The notes under the pieces were generated by a model, which had not been told where the DNA came from, made no database searches, and worked only from the letters and a program-made list of their open reading frames with translations. A program made the position numbers and the translations under genes. A stretch of 58,391 nt of DNA from an uncultured Armatimonadota bacterium (GTDB taxonomy: Bacteria > Armatimonadota > Armatimonadia > Armatimonadales > Armatimonadaceae), in assembly GCA_903881535.1 (NCBI GenBank), contig CAIRTT010000055.1, positions 1-58,391 of the forward strand, given 5' to 3'. Below are positions 1 through 8,288 of this stretch, in pieces (within the stretch, counting starts at the first letter, position 1; each line of letters begins with the position of its first letter).

Positions 1-92
1 ACATTTTGTTGATTGGGCTTGTCTCTATTCTTGCCGCAGGCTTTGTTGGCTGGGGAACGCTGGAATTTATTATGTACAAGTTGAAGAACTAA
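1..92 (+). CDS. C-terminal end of the gene at 57867-58355 (split by contig ends)
   Basis: The reading frame is open from base 1 and ends in TAA at 90-92. It encodes the end of the C-terminal membrane segment and the tail MYKLKN. It is the same sequence as the end of the gene at 57867-58355, so it is one gene interrupted by the arbitrary break point, not a fragment. Confidence 0.9.
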   Translation, partial: ILLIGLVSILAAGFVGWGTLEFIMYKLKN

Positions 93-128
93 CATGGCAG
101 AGGAAAAACTGGACTCTACGCTTGAAAA
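1..128. repeat. terminal direct repeat (contig circularity), copy 1
   Basis: Identical to 58264-58391. An exact 128-base end repeat is what an assembler leaves when a circular or circularly permuted molecule is closed. It is probably not a biological terminal repeat, because it cuts through a coding sequence. The unique genome is 58263 bp. Confidence 0.95.
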
Positions 129-705
129 GGTTTTGGCTTATGTAGACAGCCCGTTCAAGTTAATAGCAATCATTGTCATGGGCTTGGTTGCATTTGCGGG
201 GTATTTTGTTTGGCAGAATCAAACCGTGCTGATTGGTGCGTACCAAGAAAGCAAAAAAATGCCAACGATCTACGAAGAACGTGTAGACGATGCGGCAAGT
301 GTTTTGTTCAAACAGACTGACGCAAGGTTTGTTGCCATCTTCAAAGTTAATCCAATTCTGGGGACGCGAATCTTGCACCGCTTGTACACTAAGGACGGGC
401 GAAGCAAAGAGATGGAAGGTTTGGACGTTGGCTTGTTTACAGCGAATGTAGCGAACAACAATGATGTGGTGAAGTTAATGGCTGGCGAGACGCCATGCAG
501 TTCGTATCTAAGGCCGCAGTCTGAGTTGGGTATTTGGTATATTTCGCAGGGTGTTTCATTTACCTGCCGTATCAGTGTCCCGCCAGACCGTAGTCGGTTT
601 ATTGGGCAGATCACGGCAGGCTGGGCAGAGCAGCCGGAGAATATGGAGCATGTAGTCTCTATGTTAGAAATCGCAGCAACTATGCTTGTAAAAAGGGGTA
701 ATTAA
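94..705 (+). CDS. predicted membrane protein with one N-terminal TM, lysis module
   Basis: 203 residues. A hydrophobic segment at about residues 22-41 follows a short charged N-terminus, leaving about 160 residues outside the membrane (N-in, C-out predicted). The soluble part has two Cys (in TPCSSY and FTCRIS) that could form a disulphide in the periplasm. The ATG lies one base after the stop of the preceding membrane protein, and the holin-like gene follows directly. Position suggests a role in lysis or envelope interaction, for example as a sensor, spanin component or holin regulator. I do not recognise a family. Confidence 0.75.
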   Translation: MAEEKLDSTLEKVLAYVDSPFKLIAIIVMGLVAFAGYFVWQNQTVLIGAYQESKKMPTIYEERVDDAASVLFKQTDARFVAIFKVNPILGTRILHRLYTKDGRSKEMEGLDVGLFTANVANNNDVVKLMAGETPCSSYLRPQSELGIWYISQGVSFTCRISVPPDRSRFIGQITAGWAEQPENMEHVVSMLEIAATMLVKRGN

Positions 706-1200
706 ATGGATTGGTTAAAGACTATTGCACCCACCATCGCTACTGCGCTGGGTGGCCCTCTTGCTGGACTGGCAATTGAAGCCGTGTCAAAAGCCATCGG
801 GATCGACCCCAAGGACGTTCAGTCCACAATCAGCGAAGGCAAATTGACTGCTGACCAGATCATGCTTTTGAAGCAGGCCGAGATCGCTATGGCGGCGCGG
901 GCGCAAGAAATGGGTCTGGACTTTGCCAAACTCAACGTGGAAGACCGCAAATCTGCCCGTGATATGCAGATTGCAACCAAAAGCTATTTGCCTCCAACCT
1001 TGGCGGTAGGCGTGACTGTTGGATTTTTTGGCATACTTGGTGGCTTGATGTACGGTCAGATAGAACACGCCCCCCAAATTGACATCATGCTGGGTTCACT
1101 AGGCACTGCTTGGACAGGCATCATCGGATTTTATTTTGGTAGCAGCGCATCAAGCCAAAACAAAGACAATCTCCTCCATCAATCAACACCCACAAAATGA
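706..1200 (+). CDS. holin-like protein, GTA/3-TM holin family type
   Basis: 164 residues. It has a weakly hydrophobic N-terminus (about 1-25), a helical middle with charged residues, and two strong hydrophobic segments at about 97-117 and 125-146. The C-terminus reads YFGSSASSQNK, a signature I associate with the 'holin of 3 TMs' family of gene transfer agents. It would form inner-membrane lesions that release the endolysin. The start abuts the previous stop, and its TGA overlaps the next ATG (ATGA, 1197-1200), so translation is likely coupled to the nuclease and endolysin genes. Confidence 0.75.
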   Translation: MDWLKTIAPTIATALGGPLAGLAIEAVSKAIGIDPKDVQSTISEGKLTADQIMLLKQAEIAMAARAQEMGLDFAKLNVEDRKSARDMQIATKSYLPPTLAVGVTVGFFGILGGLMYGQIEHAPQIDIMLGSLGTAWTGIIGFYFGSSASSQNKDNLLHQSTPTK

Positions 1201-1625
1201 ACTTACTTCCACTAGCCTTGTTGTGCCCTTTTCTGGCTATGGCCGAGCCAGTGGGCGTGATTTATAACGCAGTTATCAACCGGATCATTGATGGTGACAC
1301 TGTAGTAATCCAAGCCAACTACTTGCCAAAGCCACTAAAGCCTGAAATTGCGGTTCGTATATACGGTGTAGACACCCCAGAGAAAGGTTTCCGCGCCAAG
1401 TGCAAAGAAGAAGATGACAAAGGCCATGCCGCTACCGACTTCACAACTGCCGCCATTAAATCGGCAACTAAGTTTCAGGTGTCGCTTTTGGAGTGGGACA
1501 AGTACGGCGGACGGGTGCTTGGCGACATTATTCTGGACGGCAAGAGCCTTCGTAAGATGCTGATTGACCAAGACATGGCCAGAGAATACTTTGGCGATGC
1601 AAAGAAACCGTGGTGTACACAATGA
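1197..1625 (+). CDS. secreted staphylococcal nuclease (SNase)-like thermonuclease
   Basis: 142 residues. Residues 1-16 form a signal peptide with likely cleavage after AMA. The rest matches the SNase OB-fold: RIIDGDTVV (metal-binding Asp), RIYGVDTPE (Arg and Glu equivalent to Arg35/Glu43) and GGRVLGDI (Arg equivalent to Arg87), so all catalytic positions are present. It overlaps the holin and endolysin genes by ATGA on both sides, so it belongs to the lysis operon. It probably degrades nucleic acid in the periplasm or outside the cell at lysis, or trims incoming competitor DNA; that role is inferred. Confidence 0.88.
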   Translation: MNLLPLALLCPFLAMAEPVGVIYNAVINRIIDGDTVVIQANYLPKPLKPEIAVRIYGVDTPEKGFRAKCKEEDDKGHAATDFTTAAIKSATKFQVSLLEWDKYGGRVLGDIILDGKSLRKMLIDQDMAREYFGDAKKPWCTQ

Positions 1626-2215
1626 TTACTGCTGAACAACTGGCAAAGCTAAAGATTGACCCCGAGTGGCTGGAGCCTTTAAACGACACGTTCCAGCGGT
1701 ATGACATCAGCACTCCCTTGCGGATGGCTGCGTTTATTGGCCAGTGCTCCCATGAATCCGGCGGCTTTAAGGTCTTGCGGGAAAACCTGAACTACTCCGC
1801 AGAACGGTTATGCAAAGTATGGCCTAGTCGTTTTCCTTCATTAGAAGCGGCTCAACCTTTCCACAGAAACCCGGACATGATTGCCGATAAGGTGTACTCT
1901 GGCCGGATGGGCAACAATGAGGAAGGTGACGGCGCTCTGTACGTGGGCCGGGGCTGTATCCAACTGACGGGAAAAGACTCCTACACGCTGGCTGGAGATG
2001 CGCTTGGAGTAGATTTCATGCATAGCCCTGACCTTGTGGCCATCCCCAAGTACGCAGCCCTGACCGCAGGCTGGTTTTGGAACAAGCGGGGGCTGAATAA
2101 AGAGGCCGATGCCAGGGACTACACGGGGATGACAAAGAAGATCAACGGTGGCACAATTGGTTTGGACGACCGCGTTGCGCATATCAACACGGCCCTTGGT
2201 GTTTTAACTGCTTGA
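1622..2215 (+). CDS. GH19 (chitinase class I-like) endolysin
   Basis: 197 residues from the ATG at 1622, which overlaps the nuclease stop as ATGA. An in-frame ATG at 1610 is less likely. Family GH19 features: SHESGGF near residues 42-48 with the catalytic Glu, ENLNYSAERL, GDGALYVGRG and GCIQLTGKDSY. It cleaves the peptidoglycan glycan backbone. There is no signal peptide or TM, so it depends on the upstream holin-like protein for release. Length is normal for single-domain phage GH19 lysins. Confidence 0.92.
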   Translation: MITAEQLAKLKIDPEWLEPLNDTFQRYDISTPLRMAAFIGQCSHESGGFKVLRENLNYSAERLCKVWPSRFPSLEAAQPFHRNPDMIADKVYSGRMGNNEEGDGALYVGRGCIQLTGKDSYTLAGDALGVDFMHSPDLVAIPKYAALTAGWFWNKRGLNKEADARDYTGMTKKINGGTIGLDDRVAHINTALGVLTA

Positions 2216-2223
2216 GGTAGACC

Positions 2224-4101
2224 GTGCCATTACAAAAAGTCTTGCTCAAACCCGGCGTAAATAGGGAAAATACTCGTTACACCAACGAAGGCGGGTGGTA
2301 TGAGTCGGACAAGGTTCGTTTTCGCCAAGGTACACCCGAGAAAATCGGGGGCTGGACACAGTACAGCACTTCAACATTTCTAGGCCTTTGTCGATCGCTA
2401 TGGAACTGGTTCACACTGGCAGGCCAAAACCTTGTGGGAGTCGGCACAAACCTGAAGTTTTACATTAACCAGGGCGGAGCATACTATGACATCACGCCCA
2501 TTCGCGCATCGTCTACGATCAACAATAATCCATTTGTCGCTACCCTTAGTTCTTCTGTCATTACCGTAACCGACACCGCGCATGGCGGAGCCACGGGCGA
2601 TTTTGTGACATTCAGTGGTGCGACGAGCCTGGGCGGCAATATTACCGCCGACGTCCTTAACAAAGAATATCAGATCACTGTCCTGACAGTTAACAGTTTC
2701 ACCATCACGGTGGCAGCTACGGCCAGCGCAGCTGACGTTACAGGATCCCCTGGCGGCGGCGCATCAGTAGTTGCTGCATATCAAATTGCTATTGGCCCTG
2801 AAATCGAAGTCCCACTCGTGGGTTGGGGCGCGGGCGGCTGGGGCTATGGGCCATGGGGCGTTGGTACTTCAGCGGTCAACTCTCTTCAACTTTGGAACCA
2901 ATACAACTTTGGTGAAAACCTCCTGTTTGGCCCGCGCGGCGCGGGCATTTATTACTGGGTAGCCAGCACTGGCGTAGTGGTCAGGGGCGTAAATCTCACC
3001 ACGCTTGGTGACGCAAATACGCCCGTAGTGCAGAACTTCATCATCGTGTCGGACACGTCCCGCTTTGTGCTTGTCATGGGAACAAACGACCCCTATGCGG
3101 TGAATCCCACTGCCATGGACCCCATGCTTATTCGTTGGTCCGACCAGGAAAACCCTTTTGTGTGGATACCGTCGGCTACCAACCAAGCAGGTAGCATCCG
3201 CTTGTCTCACGGCTCTAAAATTGTCACGGCCATTCAAACTCGACAGGAAATTGTCACGTTTACCGATCAGGCGGTGTATTCTGTCCAATACCTTGGCCCG
3301 CCCTATATTTGGGGAACCCAGCTCTTGGGCGACAACATTTCGGTGTTGAGCTCAAATTGCGTGGCTCTTGCTTCAGGCATCATTTATTGGATGGGCGTGG
3401 ACAAGTTCTATATATACGATGGCCGCATACAGACACTCAATTGCGATTTGCGACGTTATGTGTTTGGGGATATTAATCTTGCACAATCAGAACAAGTGTT
3501 TTCTGGCACAAGCGAGGGGTTTAATGAGGTTTGGTGGTTCTATTGCTCGGCTAATTCCACCACCGTGGACAAGTACGTAATCTACAACTACCTTGAAAAG
3601 CTCTGGTATTACGGCACGATGGCGCGCACAGCATGGTTGGACTCCGGCTTGCTGCCCAATCCAATTGCAGCCACATATCTCAAAAATATTGTCAACCAAG
3701 AAGCTGGCGTAGACGATAACGCAACGGGAACTCCTGCAGCAATTGAAGCCTACATTTCATCGGCTGAATTTGACATTGGTGATGGCCACAACTTTGGCTA
3801 TATTTGGCGTGTGTTGCCTGATTTGACATTTGGCGATTCTGTGGTTTCCCCTAGTGGCGCACAACCCCAGGTCACAATGACGCTTTATCCCATGGCAAGC
3901 TCGGGTTCGGGCGTGGGCACCTCCGCTTCTGCTGGCATTACAAAAATAGCGGAATACAACATCACCGAAGAGTTTACGGGGATTGTGTACACGCGGGTAC
4001 GGGGTCGGCAGATGATCTTGAAGATGAGTTCCAACCAGATTGGTACAAGTTGGCAACTGGGTGCTCCACGTATTGACATTCGACCTGATGGCAGGCGCTG
4101 A
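2224..4101 (+). CDS. tail hub/nozzle protein (P22 gp10 / T7 gp12-like)
   Basis: 625 residues from GTG, with GAGG a few bases upstream. The N-terminus (PGVNRENTRYTNEGGWYESD) and a long beta-rich body with repeated 'VGVGTNLKFYI', 'VTFTDQAVYSVQYLG' and 'GVDKFYIYDG' blades fit the propeller-type proteins that close the short tail. The C-terminus (RGRQMILKMSS...GAPRIDIRPDGRR) also fits that group. Residues ~100-175 are a Ser/Thr/Gly-rich insertion with TVTDTAHG, resembling an FCCH-like domain also seen in the gene at 47364. Family assignment is by architecture, not alignment. Confidence 0.7.
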   Translation: MPLQKVLLKPGVNRENTRYTNEGGWYESDKVRFRQGTPEKIGGWTQYSTSTFLGLCRSLWNWFTLAGQNLVGVGTNLKFYINQGGAYYDITPIRASSTINNNPFVATLSSSVITVTDTAHGGATGDFVTFSGATSLGGNITADVLNKEYQITVLTVNSFTITVAATASAADVTGSPGGGASVVAAYQIAIGPEIEVPLVGWGAGGWGYGPWGVGTSAVNSLQLWNQYNFGENLLFGPRGAGIYYWVASTGVVVRGVNLTTLGDANTPVVQNFIIVSDTSRFVLVMGTNDPYAVNPTAMDPMLIRWSDQENPFVWIPSATNQAGSIRLSHGSKIVTAIQTRQEIVTFTDQAVYSVQYLGPPYIWGTQLLGDNISVLSSNCVALASGIIYWMGVDKFYIYDGRIQTLNCDLRRYVFGDINLAQSEQVFSGTSEGFNEVWWFYCSANSTTVDKYVIYNYLEKLWYYGTMARTAWLDSGLLPNPIAATYLKNIVNQEAGVDDNATGTPAAIEAYISSAEFDIGDGHNFGYIWRVLPDLTFGDSVVSPSGAQPQVTMTLYPMASSGSGVGTSASAGITKIAEYNITEEFTGIVYTRVRGRQMILKMSSNQIGTSWQLGAPRIDIRPDGRR

Positions 4102-4763
4102 TGGCCACCAGCCCAATTCAAGTTATTGTCCCGGAGCCGCCCAGCCTGCCACTGGGCACGGACCAGTACGAGCGCCGGTATCAAGATCAATATTCCAACG
4201 TTCTGCGACTGTATTTTAACCGCCTGACCAATGCGCTGAGTTCCTTGTTTGGAACAGCGGGGGGCAAGGTCCTTGGTTTTCCTTACGGGGCCTTTGAAAG
4301 CACTGTCTCCCAAACAGCCACCGCCAACATCGCCACATTGTTGACATTAAACACAACGGACTTTTCCAATGAAGTTTCGTTAGAAACGCTGTCAAAGATT
4401 AAAGTAGTCAACCCCGGCCTGTACAACTTGCAGTTCAGCGTACAAATACAGAACTTGGACAATGCCCCACAGGATATTTTTATTTGGCTGAAGAAGGGTA
4501 ATGGGGCCACCATCACCGATATTGTGGGCTCTACAGGCATTGTAGGCTTGCCCGCCCGTAAAGACCCAGCAGACCCCGCACACAATATTGTTGGCTGGAA
4601 TTACTTTATCAATATGGCCAAGGATGATTTCATCCAGATTTACTGGTCTACCACCCATGCCTCCATGAGCATCCCTGCTTATGCGGCATCTGGTACACCC
4701 ACCAAACCGTCTACGGCATCTGTCGTAGCTACACTTTCATTTGTCTCGGCTGTGTACACGTGA
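4101..4763 (+). CDS. virion protein with jelly-roll (C1q/TNF-like) domain
   Basis: 220 residues. The ATG overlaps the upstream TGA by one base (TGATG). After a Pro-rich start and a helical stretch (~20-55), residues ~65-220 form a beta-rich domain with the alternation NPGLYNLQFSVQIQNLD...IFIWLKKGNG...DFIQIYWS, typical of C1q/TNF-type jelly rolls in phage fibres and decoration proteins. It follows the tail hub, so it is likely an accessory tail or receptor-contact protein. No catalytic motif is seen. Confidence 0.65.
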   Translation: MATSPIQVIVPEPPSLPLGTDQYERRYQDQYSNVLRLYFNRLTNALSSLFGTAGGKVLGFPYGAFESTVSQTATANIATLLTLNTTDFSNEVSLETLSKIKVVNPGLYNLQFSVQIQNLDNAPQDIFIWLKKGNGATITDIVGSTGIVGLPARKDPADPAHNIVGWNYFINMAKDDFIQIYWSTTHASMSIPAYAASGTPTKPSTASVVATLSFVSAVYT

Positions 4764-4811
4764 TACCATCGACCAACCCATTTTTCGCCCGTTTTAGGCA
4801 AGAGGACTGAC

Positions 4812-7800
4812 ATGGCAACAGCACCCCAACAAGGCATTATGGCGCTTCCAGAGAATGATGAAGTGGGCAAGCCCACTATTTCTCTTGAAGATTCCTACGA
4901 CGCCTCAAAAAGCGCTCTTCAAGAGGTTGCGCCAAAAGCTGCATCGGACATGGATGCTATTGTTGCTCAGCTGCGCCCACAGTTGGAAAAACTGACGGAT
5001 GAACAGTTGGATCAGATGATTGCAATTGTTAAATCCTTGCATGACCACCCGCAAGACTACGAAAAAGCCATCAAAGATCTGACTTCCAGCGGCCAGTTGG
5101 AAGCAGGCGATCTGCCTGACAAATACGACCCAGAGTTCTTGGCAGTGGCATTGAGCCTGTTGATGGAAACCAAGCGCTCTCGCAAGGGCGGCGGCTCTAT
5201 GCCCATGGCCCAAGCGCCAATGCCCCCGGAGCAACAGTTTGCCCGCGGCGGTATTGCCAATGCAGCCCAATCTATGGCTGCGCAAGGCCGTTTTGGCGAC
5301 TCCATGTTGGCGCACATTTCGCCAAAAGAAGCCGACCTTTTAAAACAGCATGGCGGTGCGGGGACCATTAACCCTGCAACGGGCCTGCCCGAATATTGGA
5401 ATCCGCTACAAGATATTGGGAATGCTTTTAGGAGCATCGGCAACGCAGTCAAGAGCGTCCTACAAAGCTCCGTGGGCCGGGTCATTGCCACAGTTGCACT
5501 GGCCGCGTTCCTTGGCCCAGGGGCCTTTGGCATTACAGGGATGGGGCTATCTGCTGGCGTAGCTGGCGCAGCTGCTTCTGGCCTTGTCACCGCGGCAGCG
5601 GGCGGCAGTCTTAAGGACTCTTTGAAATCCGCCATGATGGGTTACTTTGCCGCCCCCGGCGGTCCTGTTTCCAATTATGTAAGTGGCGCAATAGGTGGTG
5701 CAACAGGTCTCGCCGGAACCGCTTTGAATGCCGCAACCAGCGGCGTTATTGGCACGGCCGGCGGCTTGTTGTCTGGCCAGAAGCTGAGCGATGCAGTTCG
5801 CAGCGGCTTGACTGCTGCTGCAGTTACCGGCGGCTCTCAATATGCTCAGGCTTCTGCTGGGGCACCAAACATGGCCCCGGTGGAAAGCCGCGGATTTACT
5901 GATGTTCCAGCTGCTCCTAATTTAGCGGTTACCCCAGAAGCTGCCGGTGCTCCTGTTGCAGCCTCCGGGACTGCTCCTAATTTAGCGGCTAACCCGACAG
6001 CGGCTGGTGCCCCTACTCCCGGGGCAAACGTTTCCGTTTCAAACGTTGAGTTTGAGCCAAATCCAAACTATAAAGCACCTGCCCCTTCCCCCGCAGGTAC
6101 AGTAGAAGCGCCACACGTCCCATCGGTGGGCGAAGCTGCCTCCACCATTGGCAAAGGCCTGGGCATCGGCGAAGGCAATTCATTTAATTTGGACACATTG
6201 AAACAAGGTGCATCGGACCTATTTTCTCCGTCGCTATCTAAAGAACAGTTGATGCAGACAGATGCATATAAGAGCGCGATTAACTCGGGATCCTCGATGT
6301 CCAAGGCCCTTGACGAGGCCGGCAAAGTCTACAACCCTGGAATGCTGCGCTCCTACGGCCCCGGCGTGGCCGCAGGTATTGCTGCGTTGGGCGCAACCGG
6401 TGGTTTCTCCCCAAAATCGGTGCCTATGTCGGCCGAAGCACGTGCAATGATTGATCACTTCAATGCCCAACGCGCGGATGTAGCCAACAATCCTGGAAAA
6501 TACAAATTGCAAAATGTGCCGGGAGCACAGTACGACGAAAAAGGCAACATTATTGGCAATCAGGCATGGACGCCCACTCGTATTTCCCCACAAGATACAT
6601 CCGTTGCAACTCCCAAATACTATTCCCACGGCGGGATTGCTGCGCACTTTGCGGATGGGGGTGCGGCTGACCCCACTGATGCAGAAACATTGAGAGCTCA
6701 AATCCAAGCAGGCCCCCAGACGCAAGATGCCTTGAATCGGGCACTTACGACATACACACCTGAGCAGCTGTATGCGGCGTTCCCTGAATTCGCCTCTTCT
6801 AACCGCGAAGAAGGGCTCGCCCAGTATGCCAAGGCAGCAGAAGACGCACGCCAATTTATGGCTGGGTCTTCATCAGAAACTGGAATAGCTAACACCGCGC
6901 CAACCTTAACCCCACCGGCAGAAGACTCCAGTCGAGAAAAAGCCAGTAGCGCAGGCGGCACTAGCACAAAACTGGACCCCAATGATGCAAAAGCATTGAG
7001 GGCCGCAATTCAAGCAGGGCCACAAACACAGGATGCGTTAAACGAGGCTTTTATGACGTACACGCCTGCGCAGTTGCAGGCCGCTTTCCCTGAGTATGGA
7101 TCAGTTGAAAAATACAACACCGCTTCGGGAAAAGCATATAGCGACATGGAAATAAAAGCCCGCGAAGCAGGGCGCGAGGCAATGTTTGGCCCCGGAGGTT
7201 CTGCACAGGGCCGAAGCGTAGTTGTCAGCCCTGACGACTGGTCTAACCCCAATCATGTCCTTACTCCAGCGGAACAAGAAGCAAAACGTCTTCAGGATTT
7301 GGTTTCTGGGTATAAGGGCGTATCTAAGGTTCCTCAGGCTGAAATTGATGCGGCAAAGGCTGCGGCCCAGCAAGCGGTCAAAGACGGAAAGCTGTCACAA
7401 GCAGATTACGATTTCTTGGTTTGGCGGACAAACGAAATCAACCCAATGTCGCAGCAGAAGATTGGTCAAGATTATGCTACGCAAGGAACAAACCCCTATA
7501 GCCAAGAAAGCTGGAGCATAGCAAAAGAAGCCAACGCAAAAGCTGCCCGGCAAGCGCAACTGTATAAAGACAACGGCCTTCAGTTTCAAACGCCTGATTG
7601 GCAGACCCCTGGTTATGCAGACAGGCAAGCCAAGCGGGACGCAGACCAAGCAGCAAGGGATGCCGCACAGCTTGCGGCATGGAATGCAATTCCCGCTAAC
7701 CAACGACCGGTTGTAGGCCCGGGCAATGTGACATCCCCCGGACCCGTAACATCCCCCGGACCAATAACATCCCCCGGACCAGTAACACCCCCTGTTCAAA

Positions 7801-8285
7801 CACCGGGACCGGTAGTCGTGCATCCACCTGCGCCATATGTGCCGCCAGGGCCTACAACTTCTACCGCCCCGCCCGTAGTAGCTGCCCCAAGCCAGCAAGG
7901 ATACCCAGTTGATGTAACGAAATTGGCCGGGTATAACACGTCATGGACGCCTGCGCCAAACCCGTGGGCCAACATCTTTACACCTGTCACCCAAAAGTAC
8001 AACGTCAACCCCTACAATGTTACGCCCCCAACTGGAACCTCTCCGACTGGGAAAGCGACGGGCGGTATTGCTACTTTGGCGTCTAAAGGTTATCCTCGAC
8101 GCACAGGACAAGTAGAAGGCCCGGGGACCGAAAAGTCTGATTCCATCCCTGCAATGCTGTCTGACGGCGAGTTCGTCATGACCGCGAAAGCTGTACGTGC
8201 TGCAGGTAGTGGCGACCGTCGCGCTGGTGCGAAAAAAATGTACGCACTCATGCATCAATTGGAAAAAAACGCTTCTCGAGGCTAA
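4812..8285 (+). CDS. giant internal/ejection-type virion protein (1157 aa) with duplicated module
   Basis: 1157 residues with AAGAGG before ATG. Order: acidic helical N-domain (1-115); a FARGG linker (~143); SPKEADLLKQHGG...TGLPEYWNP (~165-195); a long Ala/Gly-rich, probably membrane-active stretch (~210-345); Pro/Ala linkers; a module (QAGPQTQDALN...YTP.QL.AAFPE) at ~626-661 repeated at ~727-763; a PGPVTS repeat (~974-995); and a C-terminal SIPAMLSDGEFVMTAKAV block. That block is common at the ends of very large phage tail and ejection proteins. It is the first of four consecutive giant virion genes. Exact role is unknown; ejection with DNA is inferred. Confidence 0.7.
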   Translation: MATAPQQGIMALPENDEVGKPTISLEDSYDASKSALQEVAPKAASDMDAIVAQLRPQLEKLTDEQLDQMIAIVKSLHDHPQDYEKAIKDLTSSGQLEAGDLPDKYDPEFLAVALSLLMETKRSRKGGGSMPMAQAPMPPEQQFARGGIANAAQSMAAQGRFGDSMLAHISPKEADLLKQHGGAGTINPATGLPEYWNPLQDIGNAFRSIGNAVKSVLQSSVGRVIATVALAAFLGPGAFGITGMGLSAGVAGAAASGLVTAAAGGSLKDSLKSAMMGYFAAPGGPVSNYVSGAIGGATGLAGTALNAATSGVIGTAGGLLSGQKLSDAVRSGLTAAAVTGGSQYAQASAGAPNMAPVESRGFTDVPAAPNLAVTPEAAGAPVAASGTAPNLAANPTAAGAPTPGANVSVSNVEFEPNPNYKAPAPSPAGTVEAPHVPSVGEAASTIGKGLGIGEGNSFNLDTLKQGASDLFSPSLSKEQLMQTDAYKSAINSGSSMSKALDEAGKVYNPGMLRSYGPGVAAGIAALGATGGFSPKSVPMSAEARAMIDHFNAQRADVANNPGKYKLQNVPGAQYDEKGNIIGNQAWTPTRISPQDTSVATPKYYSHGGIAAHFADGGAADPTDAETLRAQIQAGPQTQDALNRALTTYTPEQLYAAFPEFASSNREEGLAQYAKAAEDARQFMAGSSSETGIANTAPTLTPPAEDSSREKASSAGGTSTKLDPNDAKALRAAIQAGPQTQDALNEAFMTYTPAQLQAAFPEYGSVEKYNTASGKAYSDMEIKAREAGREAMFGPGGSAQGRSVVVSPDDWSNPNHVLTPAEQEAKRLQDLVSGYKGVSKVPQAEIDAAKAAAQQAVKDGKLSQADYDFLVWRTNEINPMSQQKIGQDYATQGTNPYSQESWSIAKEANAKAARQAQLYKDNGLQFQTPDWQTPGYADRQAKRDADQAARDAAQLAAWNAIPANQRPVVGPGNVTSPGPVTSPGPITSPGPVTPPVQTPGPVVVHPPAPYVPPGPTTSTAPPVVAAPSQQGYPVDVTKLAGYNTSWTPAPNPWANIFTPVTQKYNVNPYNVTPPTGTSPTGKATGGIATLASKGYPRRTGQVEGPGTEKSDSIPAMLSDGEFVMTAKAVRAAGSGDRRAGAKKMYALMHQLEKNASRG
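7731..7794 (+). repeat. 18-bp tandem repeat in CDS (Pro-Gly linker)
   Basis: Unit ACATCCCCCGGACCNGTA, three full copies (7731-7748, 7749-7766, 7767-7784) and a partial fourth. It encodes TSPGPV/I repeats, a flexible Pro-rich linker inside the 1157-residue virion protein. Confidence 0.85.
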
Positions 8286-8288
8286 AAC

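Noticed and set aside
1..128. Biological direct terminal repeat
   Set aside because: Cuts a coding sequence and has a typical assembler overlap length; more likely an artefact of closing a circular or permuted genome.
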